The notes beneath the pieces were generated by a model that saw only the letters and a program-made list of their open reading frames with translations, had not been told where the DNA came from and made no database searches. The translations under genes and the position numbers were made by a program. From Pararhodobacter sp. (GTDB lineage: Bacteria; Pseudomonadota; Alphaproteobacteria; Rhodobacterales; Rhodobacteraceae), in the NCBI GenBank assembly GCA_020832665.1, contig JAFIEG010000021.1:1-57824 (forward strand): a stretch of DNA of 57,824 nucleotides, given 5' to 3'. The stretch's first letter is position 1. Each line of letters begins with the position of its first letter. Shown in pieces: positions 8,515 to 16,687 of the stretch.

Positions 8515-9264
8515 TCATCTCTCCCTTTCGATGGTGGTCGTCGTTGACGCGCCTTGCGCTGCGTCTGGGTCTGGATTCTCGGCGGCACGGGGCGTTGTCG
8601 TCGTCGTGCCGCGCTGCCCGCTCATCGCGTCCGCCGCCGCGAAATGCGCCAACTGGTCGTCCAGCGCCTTGACGAAAGCCGGGCGGTTGGTGGCGCGGTG
8701 AACATAGGCGCGGCAGGCCGGATACCCGGCCAGATCACCGAACCGGTCGACAAGGCGCAGAGCGTCAGCCATCGCAATGTCGGCGACCGAGAAATCGCCC
8801 GCCAGCCAGTCGCGGCCCGCGAGCACCTGCTCCATGTGCCCGAGGCGCGACTGCAAAAGGGCGTCAAGGCGCTGGCGCCCGGGCGTCTGCCCGGTGTCGC
8901 CGGAGAAGATGAAGAGCGACCAGGGCACAATGGCCGGCTCAACCGAATTGAGCGCCGCGAAGAGCCAGCTGACCGCCGCGCCGCGCTGCGCCGGTTTGGC
9001 CGGAAGGAGCGCCTCGCTGCGCGCGCCCAGATGCAGAAGGATCGCACCGCTCTCGAAGATCGAGAGTTCGCCATCCGTCAACCACGGCACTTGCCCGAAG
9101 GGTTGATGCGCGAAATGCGCTTCATTGCGCGCGTGGAACGGGACCGTTTCGATACGGTAGGGCAGCCCGGCTTCTTCCATGGCCCAACGCAGCCGCAGAT
9201 CGCGGACATAGCCCCGAGGGGGTTCGGGCACCCAGTCAAAAGTCGTCAGCGTCAGTTCGGTCAT
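8515..9264 (-). CDS. Glutathione S-transferase family protein
   Basis: The 249-residue protein has the GST thioredoxin-like N-terminal domain (RDLRLRWAMEEAGLPYRIET, then PFGQVPWLTDGELSIFESGAI, the QVPxL-DG and E-S glutathione-binding motifs) and a helical C-terminal domain with GDFSVADIAMADAL. The last about 30 residues are a Thr- and Pro-rich low-complexity tail not usual for the family. It is followed after one base by the VOC gene. A truncated relative lies at 5306-5475, so the operon once carried two GSTs. Confidence 0.87.
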   Translation of the reverse strand: MTELTLTTFDWVPEPPRGYVRDLRLRWAMEEAGLPYRIETVPFHARNEAHFAHQPFGQVPWLTDGELSIFESGAILLHLGARSEALLPAKPAQRGAAVSWLFAALNSVEPAIVPWSLFIFSGDTGQTPGRQRLDALLQSRLGHMEQVLAGRDWLAGDFSVADIAMADALRLVDRFGDLAGYPACRAYVHRATNRPAFVKALDDQLAHFAAADAMSGQRGTTTTTPRAAENPDPDAAQGASTTTTIERER

Positions 9265-9314
9265 CCTATTCACCCTGCCTGTTGGGGTTTTCGATATCGA
9301 AAGGCGCCGCCTCT

Positions 9315-10586
9315 TCAGGCTTCGCCAAGGGCGGCTGCCAGGAAGTGGTCGGGCAGCGCGGTATCGTCGGCGCCGGCCATCATGCGCTGGGTGAAGAGAA
9401 GCGCGACCGTATCCGTCGCCGGGTCGCACCAGAAACTGGTGCCGAAGCCACCCCACCAGCCAAAGCGCCCCCGCACTGGCTCAGGCTCGGTGCGCAAGGC
9501 CAGACCGAGCCCCCAACCATGCGTTTCCCAGAAATCTTCGGGGAACCAAGGGGATGCCGCCTTCTGCTCGGGCGTGATCTGGTCGGTCAGCATCTCGGCA
9601 ACCAGTTCTTCTGAAAGCAGGCGCCGCCCTCCGGTCACGCCGCCATCGAGCAGGAAGCGCCCGAAAGCGTGGAAGTCATCCACCGTGGAGACATGCCCGC
9701 CGCCACCGGCTTCAAAAGGTGGCTCCTCGGCGAAACCGGCACCCGATGCCGGGTTCCAGACCACCAGTGTGCCGGTTTCCGGGTCGCGCAAATAGATCGT
9801 GGCAAGCCGGCCGGAAGGGCCCAGGAAACCGGTATCTGTCATGCCAAGCGGTGCAAAGATCCGTTCGCGCTGGAACGCCCCCAGTGTCATGCCGCTTGCG
9901 CGTTCGATCAGCACACCTGCCACGTCAACCCCGGTGTGATAGAGCCAGCGTTCCCCCGGTTGATGCGCCAGCGGCAGCGAGCCCAGCCGCGCCATGAAGG
10001 TGTCGGCATCCTCGCCAAAGATCCGCGGCCCCGGCGCGACTCCCAGTTCCTGCATCCTTGCCGCGATCAGGGTTTCGGCCGGATCGGCAAGAACGAAGCC
10101 CAGCCCCATCCGCATGCTCAGCAGATCGCGCAGGGTGATGGCGCGTTCGGCCGGAACCGTATCTTCCAGATCGGCATTGAGGGTGCGGAGCACCTGACGC
10201 TCAGCAAGTTCCGGCAAAAAGGGATCGACCGGATCGTCGAGCCCGATCACGCCATCTTCAACCAGCATCAGCGCGGCGACCGCCGTGATCGGCTTGCCGA
10301 TCGAAGCCACTGCGAAGATCGTATCGCGGGTCATGGGCACGCCGCCTTGAAGATCCCGCACCCCGGCGGCATGGGCCCAGACTTCCAGCCCGCGCCCCGC
10401 CAGGGCGACGAGGCCGGGCACGTCACCTGCCTCCACCGCCTGATCAAGACGGTAGCGCAGCGCATCGAAGGGCTGCGCGGTTGCGCGCGCAGGCAGGGCG
10501 GGCGCAACCGCGGCAGCGACGCCGAGCATCAGGGCGCGGCGCCGCGAGATCGTGGTTGTGCGCATCGGGAAACCGGCCTGACGCAT
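9315..10586 (-). CDS. Tat-exported serine hydrolase of the beta-lactamase/PBP4 family
   Basis: The 423-residue protein starts with a twin-arginine signal (SRRRALMLGVAAAVAPALPA), so it should be exported folded. The catalytic S-x-x-K motif is in VASIGKPIT and the second motif Y-x-x in WLYHTGVDVAG; WWGGFGTSFW forms the C-terminal G-G region. This is the class C beta-lactamase/esterase fold (EstB-like), more often esterase or peptidase than antibiotic-resistance enzyme. The start at 10586 was chosen for GGGAGGG five bases upstream. It is divergent from the MarR gene at 10758, with a palindromic operator between them, and heads the operon running down to 3685. Confidence 0.85.
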   Translation of the reverse strand: MRQAGFPMRTTTISRRRALMLGVAAAVAPALPARATAQPFDALRYRLDQAVEAGDVPGLVALAGRGLEVWAHAAGVRDLQGGVPMTRDTIFAVASIGKPITAVAALMLVEDGVIGLDDPVDPFLPELAERQVLRTLNADLEDTVPAERAITLRDLLSMRMGLGFVLADPAETLIAARMQELGVAPGPRIFGEDADTFMARLGSLPLAHQPGERWLYHTGVDVAGVLIERASGMTLGAFQRERIFAPLGMTDTGFLGPSGRLATIYLRDPETGTLVVWNPASGAGFAEEPPFEAGGGGHVSTVDDFHAFGRFLLDGGVTGGRRLLSEELVAEMLTDQITPEQKAASPWFPEDFWETHGWGLGLALRTEPEPVRGRFGWWGGFGTSFWCDPATDTVALLFTQRMMAGADDTALPDHFLAAALGEA

Positions 10587-10632
10587 CTTTCCCTCCCGGT
10601 GAATCACATTCCGGATTCGCATAACAGACATT

Positions 10633-10648
10633 ACTTGTAGATACAAGT
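10633..10648. promoter_or_regulatory. Palindromic operator, probably MarR-bound
   Basis: ACTTGTAGATACAAGT is a perfect 7-bp inverted repeat (ACTTGTA/TACAAGT) with a 2-base centre. It lies between the divergent serine hydrolase and MarR genes, 47 bases upstream of the hydrolase start. MarR dimers bind palindromes of this size, so it is the likely operator for both genes. Confidence 0.7.
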
Positions 10649-10757
10649 TTAGATGCCATATAAGATAAAAACCGAAAAAACCTTCCCCGCTGGCCCCATG
10701 GGCGCCGCGCCAAAGTGCCGCTTTCGACTTGCGGGGAATACATCTAGAAGGAGCGCC

Positions 10758-11264
10758 ATGGATCATCTCGATGCCGCACGGATCATGGCCGCGGACTGCC
10801 TGTGCTTTCGCGCGCGCCGCGCCGCGAGGGCGATCACGCGCGCCTATGACTCGGCCCTGCGCCCCACCGGGCTGCAGGCCACTCAGGTAACGATGATGAA
10901 CGCCATCGCGCTTGGCCCCGAGGGGGCGCAGCCCATGGGGCGGCTTTCCGAGATCCTCGCGCTTGAGATATCGACCCTCACCCGCAACCTGCGCGCGCTT
11001 GAAAAGGCCGGTCTTGTCGAGATCGGACGCTGCAAGACAGATCGGCGCGTGCGCGTCGTGCGGCTGAGCGAGGCCGGCAAGACGCGACTGGCCGAGGCGC
11101 TGCCCATGTGGAAACAGGCGCATGGCAAGATCGTCGCTGCGCTGGGTGGTGAGACTGCCGCCGCCCTTCACACTGCGCTCGATGCCACCGCACTTGCGAT
11201 GGCGGCTGCCGGGCCGGAGCACGAAAGGGATGACACCGGCACGGGCCCAGACAATCCGGCATGA
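10758..11264 (+). CDS. MarR family transcriptional regulator
   Basis: The 168-residue protein (start chosen for AAGGAG 5 bases upstream) shows a MarR winged helix: CLCFRARRAARAITRAYDSA, LQATQVTMMNAIA, the recognition helix EILALEISTLTRNLRALEKAG and the wing RCKTDRRVRVVRLSEAG. The CxxF/C-x-C-F start resembles the sub-branch that senses electrophiles or oxidants through a cysteine near the N-terminus. It is divergent from the serine-hydrolase operon and should control it through the palindrome at 10633-10648. Confidence 0.87.
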   Translation: MDHLDAARIMAADCLCFRARRAARAITRAYDSALRPTGLQATQVTMMNAIALGPEGAQPMGRLSEILALEISTLTRNLRALEKAGLVEIGRCKTDRRVRVVRLSEAGKTRLAEALPMWKQAHGKIVAALGGETAAALHTALDATALAMAAAGPEHERDDTGTGPDNPA

Positions 11265-11355
11265 CCGGCTCGCACATGCGCCGAAAACGAAGGGGTCGGC
11301 CTTTAGCCCGCATCAGCCTTTGTCGACCACGGCCGATGACCTCGCGGCGCTTGTG

Positions 11356-11430
11356 CGCCACATCATTGCTCACCATCGCCCGGTTGAATTTCTCTTCCGC
11401 CACCTCCAGCGCGATCTCGTCTTCCGTCAT
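11356..11430 (-). pseudogene. N-terminal remnant of an NTF2/SnoaL-like protein
   Basis: An ATG at 11430 opens MTEDEIALEVAEEKFNRAMV and then SNDVA, the start typical of small SnoaL-like (NTF2-fold) proteins, after which the frame reads unrelated basic residues. Only about 25 codons are recognisable. The ATG overlaps the end of the VOC remnant (ATGA), so the two were once coupled genes. Confidence 0.45.
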
Positions 11431-11578
11431 GCGCCGGTCTCCACGTTCCAGCGCGCCTGCATCTCTTCGGGGTCGCCTCCTCGATCTACTGCGACAGCAT
11501 CCAGCGTTGGCAGAACGGATCGAGCAGCATGGGGTTACGCTCGCCGAAGCTCTGACCGGAGGGCGGAAAGGCTTCTGG
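11427..11578 (-). pseudogene. C-terminal remnant of a VOC (PhnB-like) protein
   Basis: The frame reads SGQSFGERNPMLLDPFCQRW, MLSQ, then a TAG; after a one-base shift it continues EEMQARWNVETGA to a TGA at 11427-11429. FGER-x-x-x-x-DPF-x-x-RWML and the terminal (S/T)PEEMQ-R-W are the characteristic ending of PhnB-like VOC proteins. The in-frame stop, the frameshift and the missing N-terminus show decay. It follows the same pattern as the GST relic at 5306-5475. Confidence 0.65.
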
Positions 11579-11881
11579 TGGGCGTGGGTGGGGGGAACCT
11601 GATGCATTCCGGTCGGCTGACGCACAGAGTGACGCAAACGAGGCGGCGCCCATCACCGTCGGCGACCAGCCGCACAGCAATGCCTGTTACATAGGGCGCT
11701 TTCCGGCGGCCACCGCCAATACCTGCCGACCAGTTGGTGAAGTGAGTGCCAAAAAGGAGGCGGGCCCGGATTTTCCGATCATGGCCGAATGTGCCCGAAA
11801 ACCCTCGCAACAACGAGTCCTTGATCAACGGGTGACTTGACGCGATCCTGCCTTCGGGCGAATAGACGATGAGTCTTTGGA
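11579..11881. other. Intergenic region without recognisable gene
   Basis: About 300 bases between the VOC relic and the DUF2799 gene. Both strands contain open frames, but none shows a motif, a ribosome-binding site or plausible composition. It may hold the eroded N-terminal part of the VOC gene. Confidence 0.4.
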
Positions 11882-12466
11882 ATGAAACCTCTGTCCGCAG
11901 CGATGATTGCAGGGTTGGTGTTCCTCCTTGCGGCTTGCGCCTCGATCTCGCGCGAGGAATGCCTGCAAGGCAACTGGCATGACATCGGCATGCGCGACGG
12001 GCAGGCAGGCCATGTCGCGCAAAGCCGTTTCGCCCGCCATGTCGATTCCTGCGCCAGGGTCGATGTTGCGCCCGATCAAACCGAATGGGAGCGCGGCTAC
12101 CGGCAGGGCCTGCAGCGCTATTGCACGCCGCAATCGGGGTTGCGAGAGGGGCGCGCCGGGCGTGCCTATCGCAGTGTTTGCCCGGCCAGCGCCGAGCCGC
12201 GCTTCATGCAGGGCCACAGCCTGGGGATGGCCGAGCATCGCCAGAGTGAGCGCATTCGCGAAGTCGAACGCGAGATCAGGCGGATCATCGAAGAGAACCG
12301 GTACTTGCAAGCGCGCATCGGCGACGGCAACGGCGAGCGCGAATTGCGCCGCCAACTGCATGCCAATCGCGCCGAGTTGAGCTGGCTGCAGATGGAATTG
12401 CACCACGCCCGCTTTGCGCTGGCCGCAGCCGAGCGCGAAAGCAGGGCCTTTCTGGCTGGTCTGTGA
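11882..12466 (+). CDS. DUF2799 family lipoprotein
   Basis: The 194-residue protein has a lipoprotein signal with lipobox LAAC (Cys19), then the DUF2799 pattern: C-x-x-G-x-W-x-D-I-G-x-x-D-G at 28-42, H-x-x-x-C and W-x-x-G-Y-x-x-G-L-x-x-YC, followed by G-x-x-G-x-x-Y. A charged helical region follows (REVEREIRRIIEENRYLQAR), likely a coiled coil. It should be anchored to a membrane in the envelope; no function is known for the family. It stands alone, and the DNA on both sides is non-coding. Confidence 0.8.
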   Translation: MKPLSAAMIAGLVFLLAACASISREECLQGNWHDIGMRDGQAGHVAQSRFARHVDSCARVDVAPDQTEWERGYRQGLQRYCTPQSGLREGRAGRAYRSVCPASAEPRFMQGHSLGMAEHRQSERIREVEREIRRIIEENRYLQARIGDGNGERELRRQLHANRAELSWLQMELHHARFALAAAERESRAFLAGL

Positions 12467-12637
12467 TCCATACCGCGATAGGAGAAAGAGACCGCCTGCG
12501 GGCCATGACTGGGTGGCGGCTGGCGCTGCGTCATGACCCGACCCGGCTTCACCTCTTCTGTTCTTTCCTGTCGGCTGATCTCGTTTGCCTGACGACGATA
12601 GCGGCTGCTAGGAATGGCGCGACAACAGGAGAATGCC

Positions 12638-13846
12638 ATGTTCAACCTACCCGACGAGATGGCGCGCTTTCGCCACGAGGTTCGTGCCTTTGCCGAGGCC
12701 GAGATTGCCCCGCACGCTGCCGAGACCGACCGGACCGAGGCCTATCCATGGCATTTGATCGAAAAGATGCGCGATTTCGGCCTGTTCGGCATGACGATTC
12801 CGAAATCGCTGGGCGGGCAGGGGCGCAGCTATCTGGAAGCCGCGCTGGCGATCGAAGAGATCGCTCGGGCCTGCGCCACTTGTGGGCGCATCTGCGTCGA
12901 AACCAATATGGGCGCCATCTCGGCAGTAATGGAATACGGCACGCCGGCGCAGAAAACGCTGGCCGCCAGCCTGGTGCTGGCCGGCGACAAGCCCGCCATC
13001 TGCATCACCGAGCCCGAGGCTGGCAGCGCCGCAACCGAAATGACGACCCGTGCCGACAAGCGCGGCGAGCGCTATGTGCTGAACGGAACCAAGCACTGGA
13101 TCACCGGCGGCGGGGTGTCGAAGCTGCACCTGATCTTTGCCCGCGTCTTTGACGAAGCGGGCGAAGAACAGGGTATCGGCGGCTTCATCGCCGTGCTGGG
13201 CGAAAGTGACGGGCTGGTGATCGGCCAGCGCCAGCACGCCATGGGGGTGCGCGGCCTGCCCGAGACGTTGGTGCATTTCAACGATCTCGAAGTGCCCGAC
13301 AGCCATGTTCTGGCCCCGCCGGGCGGCTTTGCGCGCGGTTTCGGGCAGTTGATGAACGCCTATAACAGCCAGCGGGTGGGTGCGGGCACGGTGGCGCTGG
13401 GCGTCGCCGCGGCGGCGAACGCGGCGGCGCTGGCCTATGCCCAGGAGCGCGAGCAATTCGGCCGCCCGATCTGCGAGTTTCAGGGGCTGCAATGGATGCT
13501 GGCGGATATGGACATGGAGGTCGAGGTTGCCCGAACCATGCTGTGGCATGCCGCCGCCACGGCGGTGCCCGGCAGCGACCGGCCCTTCCCCGACCCGGTC
13601 GCGGCGGCGCGGGCCAAGGTCATCGCCTCGGAAATGGCGGTACGGGTGACCAACATGGCGCTGCAAATCCACGGGGCGAAGGGCTATGGCCGCGACTGTG
13701 CAATGGAGCGGCATGTGCGCGACGCGCGGATGTTCACCATCGCCGGCGGCACCGCGCAGATCCTGCGCACGCTGATCGCCTCGCGGTTGCTCAGGCGCAA
13801 GCTGCCGCAGCGCAGAGCGGCCCCGCTGCGCCAAGTCGCGCAATGA
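12638..13846 (+). CDS. Acyl-CoA dehydrogenase-fold protein, candidate 3-sulfinopropanoyl-CoA desulfinase
   Basis: The 402-residue protein (start at 12638 after AGGAG) has the full acyl-CoA dehydrogenase fold: FAD/substrate motif CITEPEAGSAATEMTTRA at about 122-139, W-I-T-G-G, and REQFGRPICEFQGLQWMLAD. Near the C-terminus, where dehydrogenases carry the catalytic Glu in (I)YEGT, this protein reads FTIAGGTAQILR, so that base is absent; the alternative helix-G position has Gln245 (YNSQR), not Glu. An Arg is present at position 84 (TCGR). Loss of the base with Arg84 and Gln near 246 is what I recall for the desulfinase Acd of Advenella. The downstream class III CoA-transferase fits. A dehydrogenase using another residue remains possible. 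Confidence 0.7.
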   Translation: MFNLPDEMARFRHEVRAFAEAEIAPHAAETDRTEAYPWHLIEKMRDFGLFGMTIPKSLGGQGRSYLEAALAIEEIARACATCGRICVETNMGAISAVMEYGTPAQKTLAASLVLAGDKPAICITEPEAGSAATEMTTRADKRGERYVLNGTKHWITGGGVSKLHLIFARVFDEAGEEQGIGGFIAVLGESDGLVIGQRQHAMGVRGLPETLVHFNDLEVPDSHVLAPPGGFARGFGQLMNAYNSQRVGAGTVALGVAAAANAAALAYAQEREQFGRPICEFQGLQWMLADMDMEVEVARTMLWHAAATAVPGSDRPFPDPVAAARAKVIASEMAVRVTNMALQIHGAKGYGRDCAMERHVRDARMFTIAGGTAQILRTLIASRLLRRKLPQRRAAPLRQVAQ

Positions 13847-13862
13847 CAGGGAAGGGAACACG

Positions 13863-15080
13863 ATGTGGGAACCAGCGCCTGCGGGCGAGAGCGGCACACC
13901 CGGCCCGCTGTCGGGGGTGCGCATTGTCGATCTGAGCCGCATTCTGGCCGGGCCCAGCTGCACCCAGCTGCTGGGTGATCTGGGCGCCGACGTGATCAAG
14001 ATCGAGGCGACGGGCCGGGGTGACGACACGCGCGGCTGGGGCCCACCCTTCCTGCCCGACAGCACCGGCGGCGACAGCGACCGCAGCGCCTATTTCATCT
14101 GCGCCAACCGCAACAAGCGCTCGGTGACGCTGGATCTGGGCGATGCCGGGGACCGCGTAGTGCTGGAAGAGCTGATCGCCGGCGCCGATCTCCTCGTCGA
14201 GAATTTTCGCCCCGGCGGGCTGGAAAAATTCGACCTGTCCTGGCCACAACTGTCGGCGCGTCACCCCGGTCTGATCTATTGCTCGATCTCGGGCTTCGGG
14301 CAGACCGGGCCGCGCCGGACCGAGGCTGGCTATGATTTCCTCGCGCAGGCCATGGGTGGGCTGATGAGCCTGACCGGCGCGCCGGAAGGCGAGCCGATGA
14401 AGGTGGGGGTGGGCATCACCGACCTGATGTGCGGGATGTATGCCGCCGTCGCGATCCTGGCCGCGCTGCACGAGCGCGGGCGCAGCGGGCAGGGGCAGCA
14501 CATCGATGTGTCGCTGTTTGACGTGCAACTGGCCAGCCTGGTCAACGAAGCGAACAACTTCCTGCTCAGCGGCACCGATCCGGTGCGGCGAGGCAACGAG
14601 CATCCCAATATCGTGCCCTACCGGGCCTTTCGCGCCACCGACAAGCATATCGTGCTGACCATCGGCAATGACGGCCAGTTCGCCAAATGGTGCGAGGCCG
14701 CCGGCATGGCCGAGCTTGCCGCCGATCCGCGTTTTGCCACCAATGCCGCGCGGGTGCGCAACCGCGACGCGCTGCACGAGGTGTGGGCCGCCGCCAGCGC
14801 CGCGCCCCGGGCCGCGGAGTGGGGCGCAGCGTGGGCGGCGCGCGGCGTGCCCTGCGGGCCGGTCAATTCGGTGGCCGAGGCGCTGGACGACCCACAGGCG
14901 CGAGCGCGCGGCATGCTGGTAACAATCCCCGACCCCGACGGCGGCACCGCAGGGCTGACCGTGCTGGCCAACCCGCTGCAGTTTTCCCGCACGCCGGTCA
15001 GCTATCGCCGCGCGCCACCAAAACTGGGACAACATGACGCCGAGTTGCGGGCAAAGCAGGGGGAACCGCGGAGATTTTGA
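13863..15080 (+). CDS. Class III CoA-transferase (CaiB/BaiF), likely succinyl-CoA:dicarboxylate or sulfinopropanoate type
   Basis: The 405-residue protein is a family III CoA-transferase. It has the N-terminal LSGVRIVDLSRILAGPSCTQ motif, GADVIKIE, NRNKRSVTLDL, ENFRPGGLEKF, SGFGQTGP and the catalytic Asp187 in GITDLMCGMYA, which forms the acyl-aspartyl anhydride. It starts 16 bases after the acyl-CoA dehydrogenase-fold gene and is clearly in the same operon. Its role would be to activate the acid used by that enzyme with CoA from a donor such as succinyl-CoA. The alternative pairing, glutarate activation plus glutaryl-CoA dehydrogenase, is less likely because the partner lacks the catalytic Glu. 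Confidence 0.85.
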   Translation: MWEPAPAGESGTPGPLSGVRIVDLSRILAGPSCTQLLGDLGADVIKIEATGRGDDTRGWGPPFLPDSTGGDSDRSAYFICANRNKRSVTLDLGDAGDRVVLEELIAGADLLVENFRPGGLEKFDLSWPQLSARHPGLIYCSISGFGQTGPRRTEAGYDFLAQAMGGLMSLTGAPEGEPMKVGVGITDLMCGMYAAVAILAALHERGRSGQGQHIDVSLFDVQLASLVNEANNFLLSGTDPVRRGNEHPNIVPYRAFRATDKHIVLTIGNDGQFAKWCEAAGMAELAADPRFATNAARVRNRDALHEVWAAASAAPRAAEWGAAWAARGVPCGPVNSVAEALDDPQARARGMLVTIPDPDGGTAGLTVLANPLQFSRTPVSYRRAPPKLGQHDAELRAKQGEPRRF

Positions 15081-15207
15081 CCAGACGTTTGATCTCGCCC
15101 CGCGAGTTCATCGCAGCTCAAACCGCAACCGCCTCACTGTCCGGTGAAACGGGGGCAAGATCAGAGTGGCGCTTCTGCTGTGCCTGAAGGCGATGCCCCC
15201 GGCTTTT

Positions 15208-15909
15208 TCAATGGCCAAGATAAGCCTCGCGCACCCGCGGGTTCTCGACCAGTTCGCCAGCCGGGCCGGAAAAAGCGACACGCCCGGTTTCCATCACATA
15301 GCCCCGATCGGCGATACTGAGCGCGCCGAAGGCATTTTGTTCAACCAGTAGAACAGTTACATCAAGGGATTTCAGGTGCCGCACCACTTCCAGAATCTGG
15401 TCTACCAATATGGGGGCCAGCCCCATCGACGGCTCATCCAGCAACAGGCAAGAAGGGCGCGCCATCAGGGAACGAGCAATGGCGAGCATCTGCTGCTGCC
15501 CACCGGAAAGCCCGCCAGCAATCAGGTTGCGTTTCTGCCTGAGCACGGGAAACATCGTGAAGGCGTCTTCCATGTCCTTGGCGACACGGTTATCGGAAAA
15601 GAGATAGGCGCCAAGGCGCAGGTTTTCCTCGACGGTCAGGTTGGTAAAGATCTGCCGGCCTTCGGGGCTTTGCGCGAGCCCGCGCTGCACACGCCGATGC
15701 GCCGGGAGCTTGCCGATATTCTCGCCGCGAAAGGTTATGGTTCCGTCGCTTGCCGGCTGAACACCTGAAAGGCACTTCAAAAGCGTGGTCTTGCCGGCCC
15801 CGTTGGCGCCAAGGATGCAGACGATTTCGCCAGACCCCACCTCGAAGCTCACCCCGTGCAGAACTTCGATTCGTCCGTAGCGCGAGCGCAAACTTTCAAC
15901 CGTCAGCAT
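15208..15909 (-). CDS. livF: Branched-chain amino acid-type ABC transporter ATPase (LivF family)
   Basis: The 233-residue ATPase has Walker A GANGAGKTT at 34-42, the LSGGQQQMLAIARSLM signature, Walker B CLLLDEPSMGLAP and the H-loop region of LivF proteins; it ends VREAYLGH, the normal LivF C-terminus. It powers import through the LivH/LivM channel. The ATG at 15909 lies 14 bases inside the upstream livG gene. Although named for leucine transport, such systems next to CoA-ligase and dioxygenase genes usually import aromatic or short carboxylic acids, which is the likely job here. Confidence 0.9.
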   Translation of the reverse strand: MLTVESLRSRYGRIEVLHGVSFEVGSGEIVCILGANGAGKTTLLKCLSGVQPASDGTITFRGENIGKLPAHRRVQRGLAQSPEGRQIFTNLTVEENLRLGAYLFSDNRVAKDMEDAFTMFPVLRQKRNLIAGGLSGGQQQMLAIARSLMARPSCLLLDEPSMGLAPILVDQILEVVRHLKSLDVTVLLVEQNAFGALSIADRGYVMETGRVAFSGPAGELVENPRVREAYLGH

Positions 15910-16687
15910 GAAGAACCTGCTCCTGCCCTTTCTGGCCCAGATAGGCGGCAATCACATCCGGGTTGGCTGCGACGTCCCCGGGATTGCCCTCGGCAATCTT
16001 GCGGCCATGATCGAGGGCGATGATGTGCGACGATATTTTCATCACCAGCTTCATGTCGTGCTCAACCAGCAGAATCGCCACGCCGGAGCTGGCGATTTCA
16101 GTAATCAGTTGATCGATCTCCTCGGTTTCCACTGCGTTGCAGCCGGCCGCAGGTTCGTCGAGCAAAAGGATCTTTGGACGGAGCGCCAGGGCACGAGCAA
16201 TTTCAAGCCGCTTCAACGCGCCGTAAGACATGGTGAGTGCCTCGCGAAATGCCGCCTTCTCAAGCCCGACACGAGCCAGCAGCGACAAAGCGCTTTCTGC
16301 GGTCGCGCGGGTCTTGCGCCGCGATGAGGGCAAGCCGAACAGGTCTGGCAGCGTTGCCCCCGCTTCCTGCAGATGATGGCCAACCATCACATTTTCCAGC
16401 AGCGTCATCGACGGAAAGACCTGAAGATTCTGGAAGGTCCGTGCCAGCCCCCGCCGCGCCAGCAAATGCGGCTCGGCCGAAGTAACATCGGCGCCGACCA
16501 ACCTGACCGAGCCTTGCGTGGGGCGGTAGAGCCCCGAGATCATGTTGAAAAGTGTGGTCTTGCCTGCCCCGTTTGGCCCAATCACCGAAACGATCTGACC
16601 AGGCCGCACCTCAAACGAGACATCATCGACTGCGCGCAGGCCGCCAAATGCGATGCTGAGATTCGCTACTTCCAGAAGTGGGGTCAT
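15896..16687 (-). CDS. livG: Branched-chain amino acid-type ABC transporter ATPase (LivG family)
   Basis: The 263-residue ATPase has Walker A GPNGAGKTT at 37-45, the LivG-specific GLARTFQNLQVFPSMTLLENV, and a Walker B LLLDEPAAGCNAVETEEI. The signature loop is unusual: MSYGALKRLEIARALA instead of the common LSYGQQRRLEIARAL. The start at 16687 overlaps the livM stop in an ATGA. It forms the ATPase dimer with LivF on the cytoplasmic face. Confidence 0.9.
   Translation of the reverse strand: MTPLLEVANLSIAFGGLRAVDDVSFEVRPGQIVSVIGPNGAGKTTLFNMISGLYRPTQGSVRLVGADVTSAEPHLLARRGLARTFQNLQVFPSMTLLENVMVGHHLQEAGATLPDLFGLPSSRRKTRATAESALSLLARVGLEKAAFREALTMSYGALKRLEIARALALRPKILLLDEPAAGCNAVETEEIDQLITEIASSGVAILLVEHDMKLVMKISSHIIALDHGRKIAEGNPGDVAANPDVIAAYLGQKGQEQVLHADG

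Noticed and set aside
12647-14065. Long open frame antisense to the acyl-CoA dehydrogenase-fold and CoA-transferase genes
   Set aside because: It is rich in Arg, Gly, Pro and His, has no motif and mirrors two clear genes; such antisense frames are normal in GC-rich DNA. The same holds for long shadows at 47434-49458, 15896-18097 and 54266-55489.
12638-15080. Glutaryl-CoA dehydrogenase plus glutarate CoA-transferase
   Set aside because: The gene pairing would fit, but the catalytic Glu required for dehydrogenation is missing in the expected places, so the desulfinase reading is preferred.
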